DNA of 64,000 bases, taken from contig NZ_CP113519.1 in the NCBI RefSeq assembly GCF_026723825.1, positions 4,650,001 to 4,714,000 on the forward strand, read 5' to 3'. Each line of letters starts with the position of its first letter. Position 1 is the first letter of the stretch. The stretch comes from Pseudomonas sp. GOM7. GTDB lineage: Bacteria > Pseudomonadota > Gammaproteobacteria > Pseudomonadales > Pseudomonadaceae. Below the pieces are notes generated by a model. The model made no database searches and was not told the DNA's origin. It was given only the letters and a program-made list of their open reading frames with translations. The translations under genes and the position numbers were made by a program. This document shows, piece by piece, positions 33,437 to 41,258 of this stretch.

Positions 33437-33640
33437 GTGGCGCTCAATACGCTGGACGACCTGTGGCTCCCGCCTCACGCGCTGCCTTCATGGCTGCCTA
33501 CGTCAACGCGCCCTATCAGGCGCGCACGCTCGACTCCGAAGCCAAGGGCCTGGGCACTATCGGTCATAGGGGATATTTCCGCCCTGCGGCGCAGCGGCTA
33601 TGGGACGAGCCCCTGGACTGGTTCGAGTGCTTGCGCCTCG
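33437..33640 (+). pseudogene. Alpha/beta hydrolase, frameshifted 3' fragment
   Basis: Two overlapping frames together read TLDDLWLPP (33458-33470, one frame), then APASRAAFMAAYVNAPYQAR and GLGTIGHRGYFRPAAQRLWD EPLDWFE (about 33466-33634, another frame). This matches the C-terminal part of serine hydrolases, where the acid loop (DDPxAPP) is followed by a GHFGFFRP histidine segment. One frameshift near 33466 and loss of the N-terminus make it non-functional. Confidence 0.55.
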
Positions 33641-33691
33641 AACAGCGAGCGGCTCGAAAGCAGGAGCCAGTGGAAAAGCGCCAGGCAGAAA

Positions 33692-33814
33692 AAAGAAAAC
33701 CCCGCATTAGCGGGGCTCTGCAGACTGTTGTCCTGACGTCCTTGATCTGCTCACCGTCCTGGTGGCTGTCCAATGTGTCCTTGATCGTCGATGCGCTTCC
33801 TGCGCCGAATCCAT
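33692..33814 (-). ncRNA. rsmY: Small RNA RsmY
   Basis: Leftward transcript of about 120 nt, the usual RsmY length. The 5' part contains GCGCAGGAAGCGC (33805-33793), an RsmY signature hairpin. Seven GGA motifs follow in all (two CAGGAC, two AAGGAC, others), which titrate RsmA/CsrA proteins. It ends in CCCCGC-TAAT-GCGGGG then TTTTCTTTTTT (33715-33689). A -10 like TACTGT (33826-33821) sets the start near 33814, and a perfect GacA box lies about 65 bases upstream. No protein gene is plausible here. This RNA couples GacS/GacA signalling to release of RsmA-repressed mRNAs. Confidence 0.85.
33700..33715 (-). terminator. rsmY terminator
   Basis: Leftward CCCCGC (33715-33710), loop TAAT, GCGGGG (33705-33700), followed by TTTTCTTTTTT. 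Confidence 0.9.
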
Positions 33815-33870
33815 GGATGCACAGTACGCCCGTACCGCATCGCCTGAAAGCGGCGATCATCGCGACAACA

Positions 33871-33888
33871 TGTAAGCCATGGCTTACA
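33871..33888 (-). promoter_or_regulatory. GacA upstream activating sequence of rsmY
   Basis: TGTAAG-ccatgg-CTTACA is a perfect 18-bp palindrome and an exact match to TGTAAGN6CTTACA, the GacA site known from rsmY and rsmZ promoters. Its centre is about 65 bases before the predicted start. Confidence 0.92.
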
Positions 33889-34067
33889 TGGCCTCGAACC
33901 ACGACGTCTTCACGATCGAGCCGTGACCCAGCCCGCAGCACGACGCTGCCATACCCTAGGATTGGCAATCGATAGAGCGCGTTTATTCCCTACAAGCCTC
34001 TTGCTAGACTGCCCGCGTCGTAGAACAACAACAGACCCCCGACCACGGCGGTCACCGAGGCTAGAGC

Positions 34068-34727
34068 ATGCGCGTCGTCACCCTGCTTCTGGGTTGCCTG
34101 GCAACCTGCATCGGCACTGTCGTCCTGGCCGGCGGCCAGAATCAGCTAAGCGACCCCAAACAGGCCATCTCCCAGGCCTTCTGGAAAGATCTCTACGGCC
34201 AGGGTGGTAGCACGCTCTATTGCGGTAAAACCTTCACCGGTGAAGACGGTACGCTGGTTGCCAGCCCGATCTACAGCATCAAGCAGCTCAAGCGCGCAAT
34301 GCGCTGCATCACCGAACGCCAATGCACCATCATGAATCCGCGCTATCCCTTCATCGAGGCGGATCTGCACAACCATTACCCGGCCCTCGCGCGGGTCGAG
34401 CTGAAGCGGCGCAACGCGCAATTCGCCGAACTGAGCGACGACGTACCGAGCACCTTCGCCGATATCGACTGCGACATGAAGACCAGCTACCAGTTGGTGG
34501 AGCCGCGCGACGAAGCCAAGGGCAATATCGCCCGGGCGATCTTCTACATGCATGTCGAGTACGACTTGCCCATCGTCGGCCTGGTGCCGATGTACAAGGC
34601 CTGGCACCGCCTGGATCCGCCAGATGCCGAAGAGAAAGCCCGCAACGACAGGATCGAGGCGCTGCAAGGAACGCGTAATCGCTTTATCGACGACCCGTCA
34701 CTGGTGGATCGACTGATCGCCGATTGA
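34068..34727 (+). CDS. Endonuclease I family protein, probably catalytically altered
   Basis: 219 aa, secreted: signal peptide MRVVTLLLGCLATCIGTVVL with cleavage near AGG. It follows the EndA/Dns layout: TLYCGKTF, FIEADLHNHYPALARV (with the conserved Asn metal ligand), a Cys pair, and GNIARAIFYMHVEYDLP in the C-terminal half. The normal RxEWEHVVPAW segment, which provides the metal-binding Glu and general-base His, is absent; the corresponding stretch reads YSIKQLKRAMRCI. It may be inactive or bind DNA in another way. It lies 180 bases beyond the GacA box of rsmY, on the opposite strand. Confidence 0.75.
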   Translation: MRVVTLLLGCLATCIGTVVLAGGQNQLSDPKQAISQAFWKDLYGQGGSTLYCGKTFTGEDGTLVASPIYSIKQLKRAMRCITERQCTIMNPRYPFIEADLHNHYPALARVELKRRNAQFAELSDDVPSTFADIDCDMKTSYQLVEPRDEAKGNIARAIFYMHVEYDLPIVGLVPMYKAWHRLDPPDAEEKARNDRIEALQGTRNRFIDDPSLVDRLIAD

Positions 34728-34756
34728 GGTCTCGCTGCTTTCGATATCGCCGCCGC

Positions 34757-34816
34757 GTAGGGTGCGCTGTGCGCACCACCGGCAACCGAGGGCGCGGTGC
34801 TCACGGCGCACCCTAC
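34757..34816. repeat. Inverted GTAGGGTGCGC repeat pair
   Basis: gtagggtgcgctgtgcgcac (34757 on) and the inverse cggcgcaccctac (about 34804-34816) face each other between endonuclease I and hutC. The same unit occurs in the first codons of bioC (51840-51862). Confidence 0.55.
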
Positions 34817-34821
34817 AGCGG

Positions 34822-35532
34822 TTATCCCCGCCGCTTGTGCAGCGAACGCAGCTTGTAGCGCTCGCCAGGGTGGAGCAGCCGCGCGTAGCTGATCAGGTGA
34901 TCGCCGGACCAGGTGCGACGAATCACGCTGAGACAGGGCATGGCCGGATCGATCTGCAGATGCTCGGCGGTTTGCGCATCCACCAGCACGGCCTCGACCA
35001 CATGCTCGACGTCCGACATTGGGCTGCTGGCTACCAGCACCTCGTTGGGCGTGCGCTGGCTGAAGTCGGTTTGCAGGTAATCGGGCACCCAGCGCGGGTT
35101 GACGAAGCGATCCTCCAGCTGGATCGGCAGGCCGTCCTGCAGGTGCACCAGCACGCTGTGGAACACCTCGGTACCCAGGCGCACTCCCAGACGCAAGGCG
35201 ACCTCATCGTCGGCGGCGATGGCTTCGCAGCGCAACACGCGGTTGCCGTAGGTGTGACCACGGCCGCGCACTTCGCTGGCGATGTTCATCACCTCGTGCA
35301 GCGGCGACTCGGCCTTGCGGTCAGTGACGAAGGTGCCCAGGCCGGCCTGGCGTATCAGGTAACCCTGCTGCACCAGATTCTGGATTGCCTTGTTGGCGGT
35401 CATGCGGCTGACGCCGAAGTCGCGCGCCAGTTGCTCCTCCGGCGGGATCTGATGATGGACCGGAAACGCGCCGCCCTGGATGCGATCCAGCAGGAATGCC
35501 TCGATGGCCTTGTAGCGCGGGGTGGTGGTCAC
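34822..35532 (-). CDS. hutC: Histidine utilisation repressor HutC
   Basis: GntR/HutC-family repressor, released from DNA by urocanate. 236 aa: winged helix (about 5-72, DFGVSRMTANKAIQNLVQQG) and UTRA effector domain (about 90-232). The start is a GTG at 35532, supported by AAGGAG five bases upstream. It is the last gene of the hut operon, 128 bases after hutH with a REP pair in between. HutC probably binds the two TGTATATACA sites before hutI and so controls itself through the operon. Confidence 0.95.
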   Translation of the reverse strand: MTTTPRYKAIEAFLLDRIQGGAFPVHHQIPPEEQLARDFGVSRMTANKAIQNLVQQGYLIRQAGLGTFVTDRKAESPLHEVMNIASEVRGRGHTYGNRVLRCEAIAADDEVALRLGVRLGTEVFHSVLVHLQDGLPIQLEDRFVNPRWVPDYLQTDFSQRTPNEVLVASSPMSDVEHVVEAVLVDAQTAEHLQIDPAMPCLSVIRRTWSGDHLISYARLLHPGERYKLRSLHKRRG

Positions 35533-35597
35533 GAAAGCTCCTTGGCAAGACCGAGTGCGCGGATGATAGCGGAGCTAAGCGCTCCGCTCCCAGCGCC

Positions 35598-35655
35598 GTA
35601 GCCCGGATGCAATCCGGGGCCTGGGTTTGAGGCTCCCGGATTGCATCCGGGCTAC
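35598..35655. repeat. Inverted repeat pair between hutH and hutC
   Basis: Units gtagcccggatgcaatccgg (35598 on) and the inverse at 35635-35655 can fold into one long stem. It could lower hutC expression relative to hutH. Confidence 0.65.
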
Positions 35656-35660
35656 GCAGT

Positions 35661-37196
35661 TCAGCTCACGGACGGCAACATGCCGGCCGGCAGCAACGGC
35701 GTCAGCACCCGCTCGGCCAGCAGCTCGTCGGCGGCGGCGATATCCGGGGCGAAGAAGCGATCCTCGACATAGTACGGCACCTTGGCGCGCAGCGCCTGCC
35801 GGGCCTGCTCCAGTGCCGGCGTACTCTTCAGCCCTTCGCGGAAGTCCAGGCCCTGGCAGGCGCCCAGCCATTCCACGGCCAGCACGCCACGGGTGTTGGC
35901 GGCCATGTCCCAGAGGCGCTTGCCGGCAGCCGGGGCCATGGACACATGGTCTTCCTGGTTGGCCGAAGTTGGCAGGCTGTCGACGCTGTGCGGGTGGGCC
36001 AGGGCCTTGTTCTCGCTGGCCAGGGCTGCCGCCGTCACCTGGGCGATCATGAAACCGGAGTTCACGCCGCCGTTGGCCACCAGGAACGGCGGCAGTTGCG
36101 ACATGTGCTTGTCCATCATCAGCGAGATGCGCCGCTCGGACAGCGAGCCGATCTCGGCGATGGCCAGGGCGATATTGTCGGCGGCCATGGCCACCGGCTC
36201 GGCATGGAAGTTACCACCGGAAATCACCTCGCCTTCGGCAGCGAACACCAGCGGGTTGTCCGACACCGCATTGGCCTCGACGCCGAGCACTTCGGCAGCC
36301 TGGCGCAACTGGGTCAGGCAAGCGCCCATGACCTGCGGCTGGCAGCGCAGCGAATACGGGTCCTGCACCTTGTCGCAGGCGGCGTGGGAACGGCCGATCT
36401 CGCTGCTGTCGCCGAGCAGGTGACGGAACGCAGCCGCCGCGTCGATCTGCCCGCGCTGACCACGGGCGGCATGAATGCGTGCATCGAAGGGCGAGCGCGA
36501 GCCGAGCAGCGCCTCGACGCTGAGCGCGCCGCAGACGCTGGCGGCGGCGTACAGGTCTTCGCCCTCGAACAAGCCGCGCAGGGCATAGGCAGTGGACACC
36601 TGAGTGCCGTTGAGCAGGGCCAGGCCCTCCTTGGCAGCCAGGGTCATCGGCTCCAGGCCGGCTATGGCCAGCGCCTCGCTGGCCGGCAGCCATTGACCCT
36701 TGTGGCGCGCCTGGCTTTCGCCGAGCAGCACCAGCGACATATGGGCCAGCGGCGCCAGGTCACCGGAGGCGCCGACCGAGCCTTTCAGCGGGATATGCGG
36801 ATAAACCTCGGCGTTGACCAGGGCGATCAGCGCCTCGATCACCTGGCGGCGAATGCCGGAGAAACCGCGCGCCAGGCTGTTGATTTTGAGCAGCATGATC
36901 AGCCGCACCATGGCGTCATCCAGCGGCTCGCCGATGCCGGCGGCATGGGACAGCACCAGCGAACGCTGCAGTTTTTCCAGGTCGTCGTTGGCGATGCGGG
37001 TCGAGGCCAGCAGGCCGAAACCGGTGTTGATGCCGTAGGCGGTGCGACCCTCGGCGATGATCTGGTTGACACAGGCGACGCTGGCGTCGATGGCCTGATG
37101 GGCGCTGGCGTCCAGGGTCAGGTGCACGGGGGCCTGGTAGGCAGCGCGCAGGTCGGCCAGGGTCAGTTGGCCGGGTTTCAGGTTAAGCGTATTCAT
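35661..37196 (-). CDS. hutH: Histidine ammonia-lyase
   Basis: First step of histidine breakdown: histidine to urocanate and ammonia. 511 aa, normal length. The Ala-Ser-Gly in VGASGDLAPLAHM (about residues 144-146) forms the MIO electrophile. YGINTGFG (about 54-61), the QDPYSLRC-type segment VQDPYSLRCQPQ and the late NQEDHVSM are also present. It follows hutU by 13 bases. Confidence 0.97.
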   Translation of the reverse strand: MNTLNLKPGQLTLADLRAAYQAPVHLTLDASAHQAIDASVACVNQIIAEGRTAYGINTGFGLLASTRIANDDLEKLQRSLVLSHAAGIGEPLDDAMVRLIMLLKINSLARGFSGIRRQVIEALIALVNAEVYPHIPLKGSVGASGDLAPLAHMSLVLLGESQARHKGQWLPASEALAIAGLEPMTLAAKEGLALLNGTQVSTAYALRGLFEGEDLYAAASVCGALSVEALLGSRSPFDARIHAARGQRGQIDAAAAFRHLLGDSSEIGRSHAACDKVQDPYSLRCQPQVMGACLTQLRQAAEVLGVEANAVSDNPLVFAAEGEVISGGNFHAEPVAMAADNIALAIAEIGSLSERRISLMMDKHMSQLPPFLVANGGVNSGFMIAQVTAAALASENKALAHPHSVDSLPTSANQEDHVSMAPAAGKRLWDMAANTRGVLAVEWLGACQGLDFREGLKSTPALEQARQALRAKVPYYVEDRFFAPDIAAADELLAERVLTPLLPAGMLPSVS

Positions 37197-37209
37197 GGAA
37201 TCTCTTTCC

Positions 37210-38871
37210 TCAGCCGATCATCGGCAGGTTCAAACCCTGCTCGCGGGCACAATCGATGGCGATTTGGTAACCCGCATCCGCATGACGCATCACGCCGGTG
37301 CCCGGGTCGTTGGTCAGCACGCGGGCAATGCGCGCGGCGGCTTCGTCGGTGCCATCGCAAACGATGACCATACCCGAATGCTGGGAGAAGCCCATGCCCA
37401 CACCACCACCGTGGTGCAGCGATACCCAGGTCGCGCCACTGGCGGTGTTGAGCAGGGCGTTGAGCAGCGGCCAGTCGGACACGGCATCGGAGCCATCCTG
37501 CATGGCCTCGGTCTCGCGGTTGGGACTGGCCACCGAGCCGCTGTCCAGATGGTCGCGGCCAATCACCACCGGCGCGCTCAGTTCACCGGACCGCACCATT
37601 TCGTTGAAGGCCAGGCCGAGCTTGGCGCGTTGGCCCAGGCCAACCCAGCAGATACGCGCCGGCAGGCCCTGGAAGGCGATGCGCTCGCGGGCCATGTCCA
37701 GCCAGCGATGCAGGTGGGCGTCGTCCGGGATCAGTTCCTTGACCTTGGCGTCGGTCTTGTAGATGTCCTCCGGGTTGCCGGACAGCGCCGCCCAGCGGAA
37801 CGGGCCGACGCCCCGGCAGAACAATGGGCGGATGTAGGCCGGGACGAAACCGGGGAAGTCGAAGGCGTTGCTCACGCCCTCTTCCTTGGCCATCTGGCGG
37901 ATGTTGTTGCCGTAGTCGAATGTCGGCACGCCCATCTTCTGGAAGTCGAGCATGGCTTTGACGTGCACGGCCATGGACTGCTTGGCGGCCTTGACCACAC
38001 CAGCCGGATCGGTGGCTGCACGATCCTTGTATTCGGCCCAGGTCCAGCCGATCGGCAGGTAGCCGTTGAGCGGGTCGTGAGCGCTGGTCTGGTCGGTGAC
38101 CATGTCCGGGCGCACGCCACGGCGTACCAGTTCCGGCAGTATCTCGGCGGCATTGCCCAGCAGGGCGACGGAGATGGCCTTGCCCTCTGCGGTGTACTTG
38201 GCGATGCGCGCCAGGGCGTCGTCCAGATCGGTGGCCTGCTCGTCGACGTAACGGCTGCGCAGGCGGAAGTCGATACTGCTCTGCTGGCATTCGATATTCA
38301 GCGAGCAGGCGCCAGCCAGGGTGGCGGCCAGCGGTTGGGCACCGCCCATGCCGCCGAGGCCTGCGGTGAGCACCCAGCGGCCCTTGAGGTTGCCGGCGTA
38401 GTGCTGGCGACCGGCCTCGACGAAGGTCTCGTAGGTGCCCTGAACGATGCCCTGGCTACCGATGTAGATCCAACTGCCGGCGGTCATCTGGCCGTACATG
38501 GCCAGGCCCTTGGCGTCGAGCTCGTTGAAATGCTCCCAGCTCGCCCAGTGCGGCACCAGGTTGGAGTTGGCGATCAGCACGCGCGGCGCGTTGCTGTGGG
38601 TCTTGAACACGCCGACCGGCTTGCCGGACTGCACCAGCAGGGTCTCGTCGTCGTTCAGGTTGGTCAGGCTCTCGACGATCTTGTCGTAGCACTCCCAGTT
38701 GCGCGCGGCGCGGCCAATGCCGCCGTACACCACCAGCTCCTTGGGGTTCTCGGCCACGTCGGGGTCGAGGTTGTTCATCAGCATGCGCAGCGGCGCCTCT
38801 GTCAGCCAGCTCTTGGCGGTGAGCGTGGTGCCACGCGGGGCGCGGATTTCGGTGTCGCGGAACTTGGTCAT
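37210..38871 (-). CDS. hutU: Urocanate hydratase
   Basis: Second step: urocanate to imidazolonepropionate, using tightly bound NAD as electrophile. 553 aa, standard length. ELVVYGGIGRAARNWECYDK (about 46-65), YIGSQGIVQGTYET and LTAGLGGMGGAQPLA (NAD loop) are intact, as is the ICWVGLGQRAKLG region. It lies between the YjiH-type permease and hutH. Confidence 0.97.
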   Translation of the reverse strand: MTKFRDTEIRAPRGTTLTAKSWLTEAPLRMLMNNLDPDVAENPKELVVYGGIGRAARNWECYDKIVESLTNLNDDETLLVQSGKPVGVFKTHSNAPRVLIANSNLVPHWASWEHFNELDAKGLAMYGQMTAGSWIYIGSQGIVQGTYETFVEAGRQHYAGNLKGRWVLTAGLGGMGGAQPLAATLAGACSLNIECQQSSIDFRLRSRYVDEQATDLDDALARIAKYTAEGKAISVALLGNAAEILPELVRRGVRPDMVTDQTSAHDPLNGYLPIGWTWAEYKDRAATDPAGVVKAAKQSMAVHVKAMLDFQKMGVPTFDYGNNIRQMAKEEGVSNAFDFPGFVPAYIRPLFCRGVGPFRWAALSGNPEDIYKTDAKVKELIPDDAHLHRWLDMARERIAFQGLPARICWVGLGQRAKLGLAFNEMVRSGELSAPVVIGRDHLDSGSVASPNRETEAMQDGSDAVSDWPLLNALLNTASGATWVSLHHGGGVGMGFSQHSGMVIVCDGTDEAAARIARVLTNDPGTGVMRHADAGYQIAIDCAREQGLNLPMIG

Positions 38872-38909
38872 GTCACGGGCTCCTGTGGGAACGGGTCAGG
38901 GGTGGGCGG

Positions 38910-40235
38910 TCAGAGCCAGCCCAGAAATTGGGCGAGGTAGGCCAGCGGAATGGCCAGCAGCAGGCTGAGCAGGGTGCGTTGCAGCCAGATCAGCAGCAGG
39001 TGGCCCAGGCTCAGGGGAATTCGCGTGGCCAGCACGCAGGGAATCGAGGCGGAGAGAAACAGCACGCTGCTGACCGAGACGATGGCGGTGACGAACTTCA
39101 CCAGCACGTCGGCATCCTTGAGCAGCATTGCCGGCAGGAACATTTCCGCCAGCCCGGCGGACAGGGCACGGGCCACCTGCATCGGCTCGTCCAGGCCGAA
39201 CAGCCAGGTCAGCGGGTAGAGCAGCACGCCGAGGGCGTCGAACAGCGGCGTGTACTTGGCGGCGAGCAGCCCGAGCAGGCCGACGGCGAGAATGCTCGGC
39301 AGGATGGCGGCGGTCATGCGCAGGCCATCGACGAAGGTTTCACGCAGCGCCGAGCCCAGCGACGGCGCCACGCTGGCCTGCTGCATGCCGGCGCGCCAGG
39401 CGCTGCCCAGGCGGCTTTCACCGGGTTGCAACTGCGCCTCGGGGGGGGACTCGGACGGCAGGCGCGACAACGGATAGATGCGCGCGCTGATGGCGGTGAC
39501 GGCGAAGGTCACCGCCATGGCGCCCCAGAAATACAGGTTCCACTGGCCCATCAGGCCCAGGGTCTTGGCGATGATCACCATGAACGGCGCCGAGACGGTG
39601 GAGAACCCGGTGGCGATGATCGCCGCCTCGCGCACGCTGTAATGGCCCTGCTGGTACATGCGGTCGGTGATCAGCAGGCCCACCGAGTAGCTACCGACGA
39701 AGGACGCCACGGCGTCGATGGCCGACTTGCCCGGCGTGCGCCAGATTGGCCGCATCACCGGCTGCATCAGCACGCCGATCAACTCCAGCAGGCCGAAGCC
39801 GATCAGGAACACCAGGGCCAGCGAGCCCAGGGGCACGATCAGCGCCAGGCTGAGCACCAGCTTGTCGAACAGAAACGGCAGCATGCCCGGCTGGTACAGC
39901 GCCTGCGGGCCAAGCTGCAGCAGGTAGGCGGCGCCGATCAGCAGGCCGCACACCTTGAGCACACTGAATACGCCATGGGTCAGGCTGCGGCGCCAGCTAC
40001 CGTCGAGCCAGGGCGCCAGCGCGCCATAGAGCATGAACAGCAGCGCCACGCCGATCACCAGTGGCCGCGCGTGCTGCTGCAAAGCGCTGGCCGCGTGGTC
40101 GAGGAGGATGGTCGAGCGCCCGGCGATCTCGAACGGCACGAAGAACAGCAGCAGGCCGATCAGGCTGTAGCCCAGCAGGCGCGCCAGGGCACGTGGGCGC
40201 GACACGCTGCCGCTCAATGGCAGGGATTCAGACAT
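38910..40235 (-). CDS. YjiH-type / nucleoside-recognition (Gate) membrane protein
   Basis: 441 aa with 10-11 hydrophobic segments. Two Gate-like repeats are visible: one around residues 130-245 (VMRPIWRTPGKSAIDAVASF, VGSYSVGLLITDRMYQQG) and one around 300-420. This matches YjiH-family proteins, whose substrate is not established. Encoded inside a hut operon with no HutT-type permease, it is the obvious candidate for histidine or urocanate uptake (inference). Its ATG overlaps the stop of a 14-codon ORF by eight bases, implying coupled translation. Confidence 0.8.
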   Translation of the reverse strand: MSESLPLSGSVSRPRALARLLGYSLIGLLLFFVPFEIAGRSTILLDHAASALQQHARPLVIGVALLFMLYGALAPWLDGSWRRSLTHGVFSVLKVCGLLIGAAYLLQLGPQALYQPGMLPFLFDKLVLSLALIVPLGSLALVFLIGFGLLELIGVLMQPVMRPIWRTPGKSAIDAVASFVGSYSVGLLITDRMYQQGHYSVREAAIIATGFSTVSAPFMVIIAKTLGLMGQWNLYFWGAMAVTFAVTAISARIYPLSRLPSESPPEAQLQPGESRLGSAWRAGMQQASVAPSLGSALRETFVDGLRMTAAILPSILAVGLLGLLAAKYTPLFDALGVLLYPLTWLFGLDEPMQVARALSAGLAEMFLPAMLLKDADVLVKFVTAIVSVSSVLFLSASIPCVLATRIPLSLGHLLLIWLQRTLLSLLLAIPLAYLAQFLGWL

Positions 40236-40272
40236 GACGCGGCTCCTGGCCGCGGCGGGCGGTGATGAACAT
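40228..40272 (-). CDS. 14-codon ORF ahead of the hut permease
   Basis: MFITARRGQEPRHV, with a strong ribosome-binding site (GAGGAAACCCCG before the ATG at 40272). Its stop overlaps the permease start. It may serve as a translational coupler or encode a micropeptide. It has only one His, so it does not look like a histidine attenuator. No homologue is known to me. Confidence 0.45.
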   Translation of the reverse strand: MFITARRGQEPRHV

Positions 40273-40322
40273 CGGGGTTTCCTCGTAATTGTTGTTGTGC
40301 GGGAAAGCGTCGGGCGTTCGGC

Positions 40323-41258
40323 TCAGAGGCTGAGCAGATGGATCAGCCGCGCCGCCACCTTGGCGGTGCGGTTGTCGATGTCGTGTTCGGGGTTGAGCTC
40401 GGCCAGGTCGGCCAGGCGCAGCTTGCCGCTGGCCTTGAGCCGTTCGAGCAGCGGCTCGAGCAGCTCCAGGCGCACGCCACGGGCGGCCGGCGCGCTGACG
40501 CCCGGCGCTTCGCAAGCCGGCAGCACATCGATATCGATGGTCAGGTAGAGCGCGTCGCATTCGGCGGTGAAGGCGTCCAGCTCGGCGCCGATGCTCTCCA
40601 GGGTCGACTCGCGGATCTGGTGATCCTCGCGCACCAGCACGTTCAGCTCGGCGGCGCGGGCGAACAGCGCGAGGGTGTTGCTGGCGCGGCTGACGCCGAG
40701 GCAGGCGTAGCGAAACGGCCAGCCGCGTGCGGCGCACTGCTCGGCGATCTGCGCGAAGGGCGTGCCGGAGGAGTGCACATGGGCCGGGTCGCGCAGGTCG
40801 AAATGGGCGTCGAAATTGATGATGCCGATTTTAGGAGCTGGGTTGCCAGACAGATGCTCGGCCAGGCCCGACCAGCTACCGAAGGCCACTTCATGCCCGC
40901 CGCCGATCACCAACGGCAGATGGCCGGCGTCCAGCAGCGCGCAGACGTTTTGGCCGAGACGCGTCTGGGCGGCTTCCAGGTCGCCGTCTTCGCAGGTCAC
41001 GTCACCGGCGTCAAAGGCCGGCGCCTGACGATGCCAGGCCAGGTTGGCCAGGGCCTTGCGCACGCTTTGTGGCGCAGCGGCGGCGCCGACCCGGCCATGG
41101 TTGCGGCGCACACCTTCATCGCAGGCGAAGCCCAGCAAGGCCAGGCCCGGCTGGCTGTCTTCGGCGAGCACCTGGATGCGCTGGTGCCAGCGCGCGCTGT
41201 CGGCTTCCGGGTCGGTGCGACCGCTCCAGGCGGCCATCGAGTGACGATCAGCGAGCAT
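40323..41258 (-). CDS. hutG: Formimidoylglutamase HutG (arginase fold)
   Basis: Hydrolyses N-formimidoyl-glutamate to glutamate and formamide, the last step of the four-step histidine pathway. 311 aa ureohydrolase: VIGGGHEVAFG, NFDAHFDLRD, HSSGTPFAQI and LTIDIDVLPA hold the His/Asp ligands of the dimanganese site. ATG 41258 overlaps hutI by 11 bases. It differs from the N-formylglutamate deformylase called HutG in the five-step route; no hutF is present here. Confidence 0.93.
   Translation of the reverse strand: MLADRHSMAAWSGRTDPEADSARWHQRIQVLAEDSQPGLALLGFACDEGVRRNHGRVGAAAAPQSVRKALANLAWHRQAPAFDAGDVTCEDGDLEAAQTRLGQNVCALLDAGHLPLVIGGGHEVAFGSWSGLAEHLSGNPAPKIGIINFDAHFDLRDPAHVHSSGTPFAQIAEQCAARGWPFRYACLGVSRASNTLALFARAAELNVLVREDHQIRESTLESIGAELDAFTAECDALYLTIDIDVLPACEAPGVSAPAARGVRLELLEPLLERLKASGKLRLADLAELNPEHDIDNRTAKVAARLIHLLSL

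Noticed and set aside
33564..33968. Leftward open frame of 134 codons
   Set aside because: It covers rsmY and its GacA box; the RNA signals explain the sequence and the protein resembles nothing.
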